From positions 2,666,001 through 2,730,000 of the forward strand of contig NZ_JAUSZL010000002.1 of assembly GCF_030817535.1 (NCBI RefSeq): a DNA stretch of 64,000 nucleotides, read 5' to 3'. The DNA is from Streptomyces sp. V3I8. Its GTDB lineage: Bacteria; Actinomycetota; Actinomycetes; Streptomycetales; Streptomycetaceae. Position 1 is the first letter of the stretch; the number at the start of each line of letters is the position of its first letter. Positions 57,544 to 64,000 of this stretch are shown piece by piece. The translations under genes and the position numbers were made by a program. Under the pieces are notes generated by a model, which saw only the letters and a program-made list of their open reading frames with translations, did not search any database and was not told the origin of the DNA.

Positions 57544-58105
57544 CGGAGGGCCTTCCCGCTCCACCACATCCGCGAAAATCGTGGTGGCGGGTGGCTTCGG
57601 CGTGGGCAAGACCACGTTCGTCGGGGCCGTCTCGGAGATCAACCCGCTGCGTACCGAGGCCGTGATGACGTCCGCTTCGGCGGGCATCGACGACCTCACC
57701 CACACCGGGGACAAAACCACCACGACGGTGGCCATGGACTTCGGCCGTATCACCCTGGACCAGGACCTGATCCTGTACCTCTTCGGTACGCCGGGTCAGG
57801 ACCGCTTCTGGTTCATGTGGGACGACCTGGTGCGCGGCGCGATCGGCGCGATCGTGCTCGTCGACACGCGTCGGCTCGCCGACTGCTTCCCCGCGGTCGA
57901 CTACTTCGAGAACAGCGGGCTGCCGTTCGTCATCGCCCTCAACGGCTTCGACGGCAGCCAGCCGTACAACCCGGACGAGGTCCGGGAGGCGCTGCAGATC
58001 GGCCCCGACACGCCGATCATCACGACGGACGCGCGGCACCGGGCGGACGCGAAGTCGGCGCTCATCACGCTGGTGGAGCACGCGCTGATGGCGCGCCTGC
58101 GGTAG
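57524..58105 (+). CDS. cvnD2: Conservon small GTPase CvnD2
   Basis: 193 residues, almost the same as CvnD1 (GGFGVGKTTFVG, FGTPGQDRFWFMWDD). Differences are concentrated at the N-terminus and in a loop near HQPYTPEE/SQPYNPDE. GTG start. Confidence 0.94.
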   Translation: MDFASSSGGPSRSTTSAKIVVAGGFGVGKTTFVGAVSEINPLRTEAVMTSASAGIDDLTHTGDKTTTTVAMDFGRITLDQDLILYLFGTPGQDRFWFMWDDLVRGAIGAIVLVDTRRLADCFPAVDYFENSGLPFVIALNGFDGSQPYNPDEVREALQIGPDTPIITTDARHRADAKSALITLVEHALMARLR

Positions 58106-58126
58106 CCTGCGGCGCCGCCCGGCTCT

Positions 58127-58165
58127 GGAAAAGGGGCCCCTCTCTCGGAGAGGGGCCCCTTTTCC
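58127..58165 (+). terminator. Terminator of conservon 2
   Basis: An 18-bp stem (58127-58144 with 58148-58165) with a 3-nt TCG loop, 22 nt after the cvnD2 stop; the right arm ends in CCTTTTCC. Confidence 0.9.
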
Positions 58166-58213
58166 GTGCCTCATGCCGCGTACATCGTCGGCTGCGGCCC
58201 GGTGGGGGCTTGC

Positions 58214-58287
58214 CGCGCAGTTCCCCGCGCCCCTAAAAGACCCCGGGCGCTCGTCGGCCCTGCTTCAGGGGCGCGGGGAACTGCGCG
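58214..58287. repeat. Inverted pair of the dispersed GC repeat
   Basis: CGCGCAGTTCCCCGCGCCCCT and its exact complement occur at 58214-58234 and 58267-58287 (21-bp stem, 32-nt loop). Here the element is arranged as an inverted repeat, unlike the direct repeats at 28.4 kb. It lies between two terminators of convergent operons. Confidence 0.85.
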
Positions 58288-58321
58288 AACGGCCCCCACC
58301 CGGCCGCGGACGAGGGCATAC

Positions 58322-58356
58322 GGAAGGGCCCCCTCCCAGAAGGAGGGGGCCCTTCC
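58322..58356 (-). terminator. accB-accE terminator
   Basis: A 15-bp stem (58322-58336 with 58342-58356), 5-nt loop CAGAA, 7 nt past the accE stop. Confidence 0.87.
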
Positions 58357-58363
58357 AAAGGGC

Positions 58364-58558
58364 TCAGCGCCAGCTGTGCGGGGCGCGGAAGCCGGGCTCG
58401 CGCTCCAGGCGGCGCCAGCCGGCGCGGGCGCGGCCACGGTGGGCCGGGGCGGCGTCCGTCGGGGCGGCGGCGGCGCGGGCCAGCAGGATCGCCGTGACCG
58501 CGGCGACCTCCTCGGGACCGGCCTGGCCCTTCTCGACGCGGATGTCGGGCATGTCCAT
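58364..58558 (-). CDS. accE: Acyl-CoA carboxylase epsilon subunit
   Basis: A 64-residue small subunit (DMPDIRVEKGQAGPEEVAAV and ending GFRAPHSWR). In Streptomyces it stimulates the carboxylase formed by AccA and AccB or PccB. Its position right after accB matches the S. coelicolor genes. ATG at 58556-58558; an in-frame ATG two codons on is possible. Confidence 0.88.
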   Translation of the reverse strand: MDMPDIRVEKGQAGPEEVAAVTAILLARAAAAPTDAAPAHRGRARAGWRRLEREPGFRAPHSWR

Positions 58559-58627
58559 AGGTGTCAGTCTCCGGGAGAGAGGGGTACGTGGGGTTGCCGT
58601 GACGGGTCCGCCGTATGACGGCTGCGG

Positions 58628-60220
58628 CTACTGCGGCGGGTTGCCGTGCTTGCGCGACGGCAGGTCCGCGTGCTTCGTGCGGAGCATCGCCAGGGACCGG
58701 ATCAGGATCTCGCGGGTCTCCGCGGGGTCGATGACGTCGTCGACCAGGCCGCGCTCGGCCGCGTAGTAGGGGTGCATCAGCTCGGACTTGTACTCCTTGA
58801 CCATGCGCACGCGCATCGCCTCGGAGTCGTCCGCGTCCGCGATCTGGCGGCGGAAGATGACGTTGGCGGCGCCCTCGGCGCCCATCACGGCGATCTCGTT
58901 GGTGGGCCAGGCGTAGGTGAGGTCGGCGCCGATGGACTGGCTGTCCATGACGATGTACGCGCCCCCGTAGGCCTTGCGCAGGATCAGGGAGATCCGTGGC
59001 ACGGTGGCGTTGCAGTAGGCGTAGAGCAGTTTGGCGCCGTGGCGGATGATTCCGCCGTGCTCCTGGTCGACACCGGGCAGGAAGCCCGGTACGTCCAGCA
59101 GCGTCACGATCGGGATATTGAAAGCGTCGCACATCTGGACGAAGCGCGCAGCTTTCTCCGACGCCTCGATGTCCAGGACGCCCGCCAGGGCCTGCGGCTG
59201 GTTGGCGACGATGCCGACGACCTGGCCGTCGAGCCGCGCCAGGGCGCAGATGATGTTGCGGGCCCAGCGCTCGTGGATCTCCAGGTAGTCGCCGTCGTCG
59301 ACGAGCTCCTCGATGACCTTGGTCATGTCGTACGGGCGGCTGCCGTCCGCGGGCACGAGGTCCAGGAACACGTCCGAGCGGCGGTCCGGCTCGTCGTCGG
59401 TGTGCGCGACCGGCGGGTTCTCGCGGTTGTTCTGCGGCAGCATCGACAGCAGGTAGCGGACCTCCGCGATGCAGGTCTCCTCGTCGTCGTACGCGAAGTG
59501 CGCCACGCCGCTCGTCTCGGCGTGGACGTCGGCGCCGCCGAGGCCGTTCTGGGTGATCTCCTCGCCGGTGACCGCCTTGACGACGTCGGGGCCGGTGATG
59601 AACATCTGCGAGGTCTCGCGGACCATGAAGACGAAGTCGGTCAGCGCGGGGCTGTAGGCCGCGCCGCCCGCGCACGGGCCGAGCATCACCGAGATCTGCG
59701 GGATGACGCCGGAGGCGCGGGTGTTGCGCTGGAAGATGCCGCCGTAGCCGGCGAGCGCGGAGACGCCCTCCTGGATGCGGGCGCCCGCGCCGTCGTTGAG
59801 GGACACCAGCGGCGCCCCGGCCGCGATGGCCATGTCCATGATCTTGTGGATCTTCGTGGCGTGGGCCTCGCCCAGCGCGCCGCCGAAGATCCGGAAGTCG
59901 TGCGCGTACACGAAGACCGTGCGGCCCTCGACCGTGCCCCAGCCGGTCACGACACCGTCGGTGTACGGCCGCTTGGCCTCCAGACCGAAGCCGGTCGCCC
60001 GGTGCCGGCGCAACTGCTCGACCTCGTTGAACGAGCCCTCGTCCAGCAGCAGCTCGATCCGCTCCCGCGAGGTCAGCTTGCCCTTGGCGTGCTGCGCCGC
60101 GGTCGCCTTGTCACTGGGTCCGCGAAGGGCTTCCGCACGGATCGCCTGCAGCTCGGCCACACGCCCGCGGGAGTCGGCGGGCTCGCCGGTCGAGGATTCG
60201 GTCTCGTCCAAAACGGTCAT
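58628..60220 (-). CDS. accB: Acyl-CoA carboxylase carboxyltransferase beta subunit
   Basis: A 530-residue carboxyltransferase that makes malonyl-CoA or methylmalonyl-CoA with a biotinylated alpha subunit encoded elsewhere. It has the N-terminal domain RERIELLLDEGSFNEV, GGALGEAHATKIHKIMD, and the C-terminal domain GIIRHGAKLLYAYCNATVPR. The mature family length is about 530. The key biotin/acyl-pocket region is intact. The acetyl versus propionyl preference depends on a residue I cannot place with confidence. Confidence 0.93.
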   Translation of the reverse strand: MTVLDETESSTGEPADSRGRVAELQAIRAEALRGPSDKATAAQHAKGKLTSRERIELLLDEGSFNEVEQLRRHRATGFGLEAKRPYTDGVVTGWGTVEGRTVFVYAHDFRIFGGALGEAHATKIHKIMDMAIAAGAPLVSLNDGAGARIQEGVSALAGYGGIFQRNTRASGVIPQISVMLGPCAGGAAYSPALTDFVFMVRETSQMFITGPDVVKAVTGEEITQNGLGGADVHAETSGVAHFAYDDEETCIAEVRYLLSMLPQNNRENPPVAHTDDEPDRRSDVFLDLVPADGSRPYDMTKVIEELVDDGDYLEIHERWARNIICALARLDGQVVGIVANQPQALAGVLDIEASEKAARFVQMCDAFNIPIVTLLDVPGFLPGVDQEHGGIIRHGAKLLYAYCNATVPRISLILRKAYGGAYIVMDSQSIGADLTYAWPTNEIAVMGAEGAANVIFRRQIADADDSEAMRVRMVKEYKSELMHPYYAAERGLVDDVIDPAETREILIRSLAMLRTKHADLPSRKHGNPPQ

Positions 60221-60374
60221 GTAGCGACCTTACGAAGTCCACCAAGGAAACGGGTCCGTCGACTCCGTACAGTCTCCAGACCGTTTTACTGGTAGCACCG
60301 AACATAACCCCGGCCGTGTGCAGGCGATCCGACTGCTCAGGAGGGCCGGGGCTTGTAGAGGTCGGACAAGACGG

Positions 60375-62771
60375 TCAGCTGAGAGCCACCTCACATCCGA
60401 GCGTCTCACATGCCTTCCCCGGAGTGACGCGCAGCCTCAGCCGGCGGCCGGTGGCGAGCACCTCGACGCCCGGTGCGGCCCGCAGGACCCTGCGCACGGG
60501 CTGGTCCCAGACGACCTCCAGGGCCTCTCCGGTGCGCGGCGGTTCACTCACGTGGACCGTGGCGGTGCGGTCCCGGCGGCGTACGAGCACGCTCGCGGCG
60601 GCCGTGGCGGTGAGCGGGCCGGCCGTCTCCGGCCGCCAGAAGTTGGCCGCGAGCAGTCCCAGGGCCGGCACGGACACGGCCTGGCGGCCGGAGTCGTTGG
60701 CCAGGACCGACCACCGGTGCCGGCCGGCGGCACGGGCGGCGGCCGTACGGCGCGAGGCGCCGGGCAGCACGGCGTAGGCGTACGTGGCGTCCACCGGGTC
60801 GGTGCCGTGGTCCAGCCAGAGCGTCTGCCAGCGGCGGGTGCGGCGTTCGGCGGAACTGGTGGTGTTGATGTCGGACCAGGCGCCGGTGCGGTCCTCCCGG
60901 AGGGTGCGCACGGTCGCCCCGTCGAGGACCACCCAGCCTCCGTGGCCCTCCAGATGGGCCCAGCCGGGGCCGCGTACGAAGGTCTGGGTGCCGCCCTCCC
61001 CCAGGTTCCTGTTGTCGACGATCGTCTCGACCGGGACGCCGTCCGTGGCGGTGATCCCCGCCCCGAGGCAGACGATCGCGTCGTCGAGGCAGAACCACGA
61101 CTTGCGGGCCTGCAGGGTCGAGCCGAGACCCGACAGGTGCTGCCCGACAGCCGCGTACCGTCCGTCGGTCGTGCCGCCGACCCAGCGCACCGCGGGCTTC
61201 GGCTCGCCCCACTCGCCGCCCGCCCGGTCCGCGAGCCGCTTGGTGGACACGGTCGTGCCGGGGAGCCGGTACCAGTCGACGGTCGGCCAGAACCAGTCGG
61301 TGTACTGGTCGGAGCGGCGCCGTCCGGCCCACCAGTAGAGCATTCCGGCGCCGGTGTGCCAGCCGCGCGGGTTCTCGCCGTTGCCGCACTCGTAGTGCGC
61401 GATCCGCTCGCTCGCCATGGCGATGTTCGCGGTGAAGCCGGCCCTGGAGTCTCCCCTGGAACCGGTACCGGAACCGGTGCCGGTGCCTGTGCCGGTGCCT
61501 GAACCACGGTGGACGGCCCGGTCCATGGCGGCGAAGAGGTGGTGGCCGGGCGGCTCGGGGGCGGCCGGCAGGGCCGAGCCGGCGACGGCGTGCAGCCGGG
61601 CCAGGTCGGCCACGCCGAACTGCCGGGCCGTCAGGATTGGGGTGACGGTGTCCCGCTCGATCCAGCCCTTGATCCGCCCCTGCCAGCGCTCACGCTCCGG
61701 CGCGCTCGCACCCTGGGCGAGGAGCGCGATCGCGGCGATCAGCGCCTGGCCGTGGAAGTGGTCGCCGCGCATGATCTGCCGGTCGTCGCTCTTCAGGTAA
61801 CCCCGGCTGATCGCACGGCCGTTGACGCTGTCCATCATCAGCCCGTCGTGGATCAGCGGCGCGTAGGCCTTCTCCACGCTGTCGAGGACGATCTGTCTGC
61901 CGGGGTCGGTCACCTCCCACGGCGACCCGGCGAGCAGCGCGAAGAGCCGGCCGAGCCCATCGAGCATGACCTGCCCGTACGTCCCCGAGTACGCGACCCA
62001 GGTGTGCTGGACGAACGACCCGTCGGCGTAGAGCCCGTCGCCCTTCGTGACGTACGGGAAGACCGGCGAGAGCGCGTCCCGGGCGAGGGCGATCTTCTCC
62101 GGGGCGCGGCCGAGGATGCCGCGCAGGGCGACGGAGCGGCACAGGTCGACGCGGTTGGCGCCGGTCGAGGTGCCGGTGTAGTCGCCGAGCATGCTGTCCG
62201 GGACGAAGTGGTCGACGGCGGCGCAGGCCGCGGAGACCTGCGCCTGGGTGAGGCGGCCGTACAGGGTGGCCACGATGTCCATGAGGAGGCGCGGACTGCC
62301 GATCTGCCACTCCCACCAGTTGCCGTAGCGGGTGGTGGCGGGGTGGTAGACGGTCGCCGAGAGGTGGTCCAGGCCGCGCAGGACGTCCGCGAGCAGCCCG
62401 GCGTCACCGGTGGACCCGGTGCCCTCCTGGACGTACGCCTGCGTCATCGTCCATAGCCTGCCGTAACTCTGGGTGATACCGGCCGGCGGGTCGTACGGGT
62501 GGCCGGGCCACAGCGAGTCCGCCGTCGGCGCCATGGACGCCCCGAAGCCCCGGGCCAGCTCGCCGGTCTCGGCGAGGCGGTCGGCGTACGGCTGGGCCGC
62601 CGGGTCGTAGCCGGCGCCGAGGGCGATCTCCAGCCAGCGGCGGCGGAGGGTGTCGTACGGGTCGTCGTCCGCCGCGTGGGCGGTGGCGTGTGCGGCGGCG
62701 GTGGTCGCGAGGAGCGGGGCGCCCGTGGTGAGCGCCGCCGCCAGCAGGAACGTACGGCGGGTGGGAGTCAT
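60375..62771 (-). CDS. Secreted polysaccharide lyase family 8 enzyme
   Basis: A 798-residue lyase acting on uronic-acid polysaccharides (hyaluronan, chondroitin or xanthan type). The Tat-type signal starts TPTRRTFLLAAALTT. The helical domain holds NWWEWQIG (151-158). N206, H256 and Y265 match the spacing of the pneumococcal hyaluronate lyase Asn/His/Tyr triad, and an Arg follows in NGRAISR. The beta-sandwich domain ends CETLGCEVALS. A GSGTGTGTGTGSGTG run coded by DNA repeats sits between the domains. GGGAG lies 9 nt before the ATG. It is followed in the operon direction by no gene. Confidence 0.9.
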   Translation of the reverse strand: MTPTRRTFLLAAALTTGAPLLATTAAAHATAHAADDDPYDTLRRRWLEIALGAGYDPAAQPYADRLAETGELARGFGASMAPTADSLWPGHPYDPPAGITQSYGRLWTMTQAYVQEGTGSTGDAGLLADVLRGLDHLSATVYHPATTRYGNWWEWQIGSPRLLMDIVATLYGRLTQAQVSAACAAVDHFVPDSMLGDYTGTSTGANRVDLCRSVALRGILGRAPEKIALARDALSPVFPYVTKGDGLYADGSFVQHTWVAYSGTYGQVMLDGLGRLFALLAGSPWEVTDPGRQIVLDSVEKAYAPLIHDGLMMDSVNGRAISRGYLKSDDRQIMRGDHFHGQALIAAIALLAQGASAPERERWQGRIKGWIERDTVTPILTARQFGVADLARLHAVAGSALPAAPEPPGHHLFAAMDRAVHRGSGTGTGTGTGSGTGSRGDSRAGFTANIAMASERIAHYECGNGENPRGWHTGAGMLYWWAGRRRSDQYTDWFWPTVDWYRLPGTTVSTKRLADRAGGEWGEPKPAVRWVGGTTDGRYAAVGQHLSGLGSTLQARKSWFCLDDAIVCLGAGITATDGVPVETIVDNRNLGEGGTQTFVRGPGWAHLEGHGGWVVLDGATVRTLREDRTGAWSDINTTSSAERRTRRWQTLWLDHGTDPVDATYAYAVLPGASRRTAAARAAGRHRWSVLANDSGRQAVSVPALGLLAANFWRPETAGPLTATAAASVLVRRRDRTATVHVSEPPRTGEALEVVWDQPVRRVLRAAPGVEVLATGRRLRLRVTPGKACETLGCEVALS

Positions 62772-62792
62772 CTCCTGGGTCTCCCGGCTGCC

Positions 62793-63311
62793 CTAGCAGC
62801 CGCCGCAGTTGTAGTACAGGACGTCCCAGTGGTTGCCCTCGTCCGCGTAGATGTTGCCCGACCCGGACTGGTACTGCGGGGCCCCGTCGCCGCGCACGCC
62901 GATGTAGGTGAACGTGTTCTTGACGTAGTTCGTGACGCAGGTGCTCTTGGCGTAGTCGAGCTTGTAGCCGTTCCAGTGGGAGTAGGTGCCGCTCGCGTGG
63001 CCGGTCTCGGTGCCGCCGGTGATGTTGAGCGCGCAGCCGGTGGCGCTCTTCAGCGTCTGGGCGCCCTGGGCGGTGGCCAGGTTGAGCTGTGTGAAGGACG
63101 TACAGGTGGGGGTGTTGCGGTCCGAGCAGCCGCCGGAGGACGACCAGGTGATGCCTGACCGGCTGAACATCGAGGTCGCGGTGGCGTGGCTGATCTTCGT
63201 GACGGCGGCCGCGTCGGGCGCGGCGGCGGCTCCCGTGGCGCCGCCGAGCACGACGGCGGCGGGTGCGGCGAGGAGGAGGGTGAGGGCGCTCAGGGCGGAG
63301 CGGAGCTTCAT
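62793..63311 (-). CDS. Secreted M15-like zinc peptidase
   Basis: A 172-residue exported protein: signal peptide KLRSALSALTLLLAAPAAVV to about A31, mature chain with five or six cysteines. It shows the M15 metallopeptidase pattern: SHWNGYKLD gives H112-x6-D119 and DEGNHW gives E158-x2-H161-W, i.e. two His and one Asp zinc ligands plus a catalytic Glu. M15 enzymes cut D-Ala-D-Ala or other peptidoglycan links; the substrate is not known here. It ends 21 nt before the PL8 start, so the two are probably one operon. Confidence 0.65.
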   Translation of the reverse strand: MKLRSALSALTLLLAAPAAVVLGGATGAAAAPDAAAVTKISHATATSMFSRSGITWSSSGGCSDRNTPTCTSFTQLNLATAQGAQTLKSATGCALNITGGTETGHASGTYSHWNGYKLDYAKSTCVTNYVKNTFTYIGVRGDGAPQYQSGSGNIYADEGNHWDVLYYNCGGC

Positions 63312-63592
63312 GCGGGGCCTTTCCTGCGGATGACCGTGCCGGCGACGGGCGTGCCGGCTGGGGGATTCGGACGGCGGTGCAGGCGGAGCAAGGCGATGGT
63401 GCCCGAGGTCTACACGTGTCCACCAGGGGTCCGGCGGACGACCTTAGGAGTAGACCAATGACAACTTGGCGTAATCAGGACAACACGTCGCGGGCACAGT
63501 TGAAACCCGTAGGGAATAGGTCTATGGTCGCCCTAGTTGAAAGTTAAACAGCTTCGGCACAGGGCCGGGGCTCGTCCCCCAAGGAGCTAGTC
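63312..63592. promoter_or_regulatory. Divergent region with AGTTGAAA repeats upstream of the YceI gene
   Basis: AGTTGAAA occurs at 63498-63505 and 63535-63542, 37 nt apart; the second is followed by GTTAAAC, making an imperfect palindrome. They lie within 100 nt of the YceI start in unusually AT-rich DNA. This looks like a regulated promoter, perhaps with a MarR-type repressor, but no regulator is in view. No gene is seen in the 281 nt. Confidence 0.45.
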
Positions 63593-64000
63593 ATGGGCAT
63601 CTTCGGCCGCAAGGACACGAACGACACCACCACCACCGCGGCGCCCGCCGCCGTGAGCCCGGACCTGGCCGCCCTCACCGGCGACTACACGATCGACCCG
63701 GCCCACTCGACGATCGGTTTCGTCGCGCGCCACGCCATGGTGACGAACGTCAAGGGCGGCTTCGAGGAGTTCACCGGCAGCCTGCATCTGGACGGCGCGA
63801 ACCCGGCGCTGTCGACGGCGACCATCGACGTCACGATGGACAGCATCAGCACCGGTTCCGCCGACCGTGACGGCCATCTGAAGAGCGCGGACTTCTTCAG
63901 GACGGAGGAGTTCCCCGCGATGACCTTCCGCTCCACCGCGACGGAGGCCCTCGGCGGCGACGACTACCGCATCACCGGCGACCTGACGATCCTCGGCACG
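63593..64000 (+). CDS. YceI-family protein, 3' end cut by window edge
   Basis: The first 136 codons of a YceI/lipocalin-like isoprenoid-binding protein. After a short linker (FGRKDTNDTTTTAAPAAVSP) the domain starts DYTIDPAHSTIGFVARHAMV, with TNVKGGFEEFTGSL and DGHLKSADFFRTEEFP. There is no signal peptide, so it is cytoplasmic, unlike E. coli YceI. AAGGAG lies 6 nt before the ATG at 63593. The remaining 50 or so residues are outside. Confidence 0.9.
   Translation, partial: MGIFGRKDTNDTTTTAAPAAVSPDLAALTGDYTIDPAHSTIGFVARHAMVTNVKGGFEEFTGSLHLDGANPALSTATIDVTMDSISTGSADRDGHLKSADFFRTEEFPAMTFRSTATEALGGDDYRITGDLTILGT

Noticed and set aside
58646..60295. 549-residue plus-strand frame over accB
   Set aside because: Shadow of accB on the other strand.

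Overview
The window is a gene-dense, very GC-rich piece of actinobacterial chromosome that I assign to the genus Streptomyces. The grounds are an NsdA-type developmental regulator, two tandem conservons (cvnABCD), a HupS-type lysine-rich HU protein, frequent GTG starts, and gene order that from memory matches the core chromosome of S. coelicolor around SCO5586 down to SCO5535. It is almost entirely core chromosome: I see no prophage, insertion sequence or CRISPR array.

Layout. 1-8 kb: the 3'-truncated ffh, then the nitrogen cluster amtB-glnK-glnD behind a GlnR-like site, then nsdA. 8-17 kb: an orphan Prim-Pol protein, ftsY, an LLM flavin monooxygenase, the glucose permease glcP and smc. 17-28 kb: a coiled-coil miniprotein, acyP, a CAP-domain surface protein, an HxlR regulator, and the run mutM, rnc, rpmF, DUF177, sepIVA-like, coaD, rsmD and recG. 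27.7-28.7 kb: a decayed HSP90-family gene followed by GC-rich tandem repeats. 28.7-42.5 kb: a DAK2/FakA-like protein, rpmB, thiD, thiL, a stand-alone Lrp effector domain, a DUF3515 lipoprotein, ddl, gpsA, plsC, fbiD, hupS, leuCD and the divergent ndgR. 42.7-46.9 kb: five tRNA genes (3 Glu-CTC, 2 Gln-CTG), a HAD hydrolase, gltX, a FAH-family hydrolase and two tiny ORFs sharing an ANP-x-x-R motif. 47.4-58.1 kb: conservon 1 and conservon 2 head to tail. 58.3-64 kb: accB-accE, a secreted PL8 polysaccharide lyase, a secreted M15-like peptidase and a truncated YceI-family gene.

How the genes work together. AmtB, PII and GlnD form the ammonium sensing and uptake module. Ffh and FtsY are the SRP GTPase and its receptor. 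LeuCD and NdgR are a pathway and its divergent IclR regulator. The tRNA-Glu and tRNA-Gln cluster lies beside the GluRS that, in this lineage, charges both. GpsA and PlsC feed glycerophospholipid synthesis. Each conservon encodes a membrane sensor kinase-like protein, a roadblock protein, a DUF742 protein and a small GTPase.

Oddities. Two genes carry an apparent one-base insertion in a C homopolymer (ddl at 34987-34990 and cvnA2 at 55991-55995). Both could be sequencing errors, and removing one base restores a family-typical protein in each. Other items worth a look are a tRNA-like fragment ahead of the miniprotein near smc, palindromes upstream of glcP, smc, the LLM gene and the HxlR gene, an internal 60-residue-period repeat in the SepIVA-like protein, and the HSP90 remnant.
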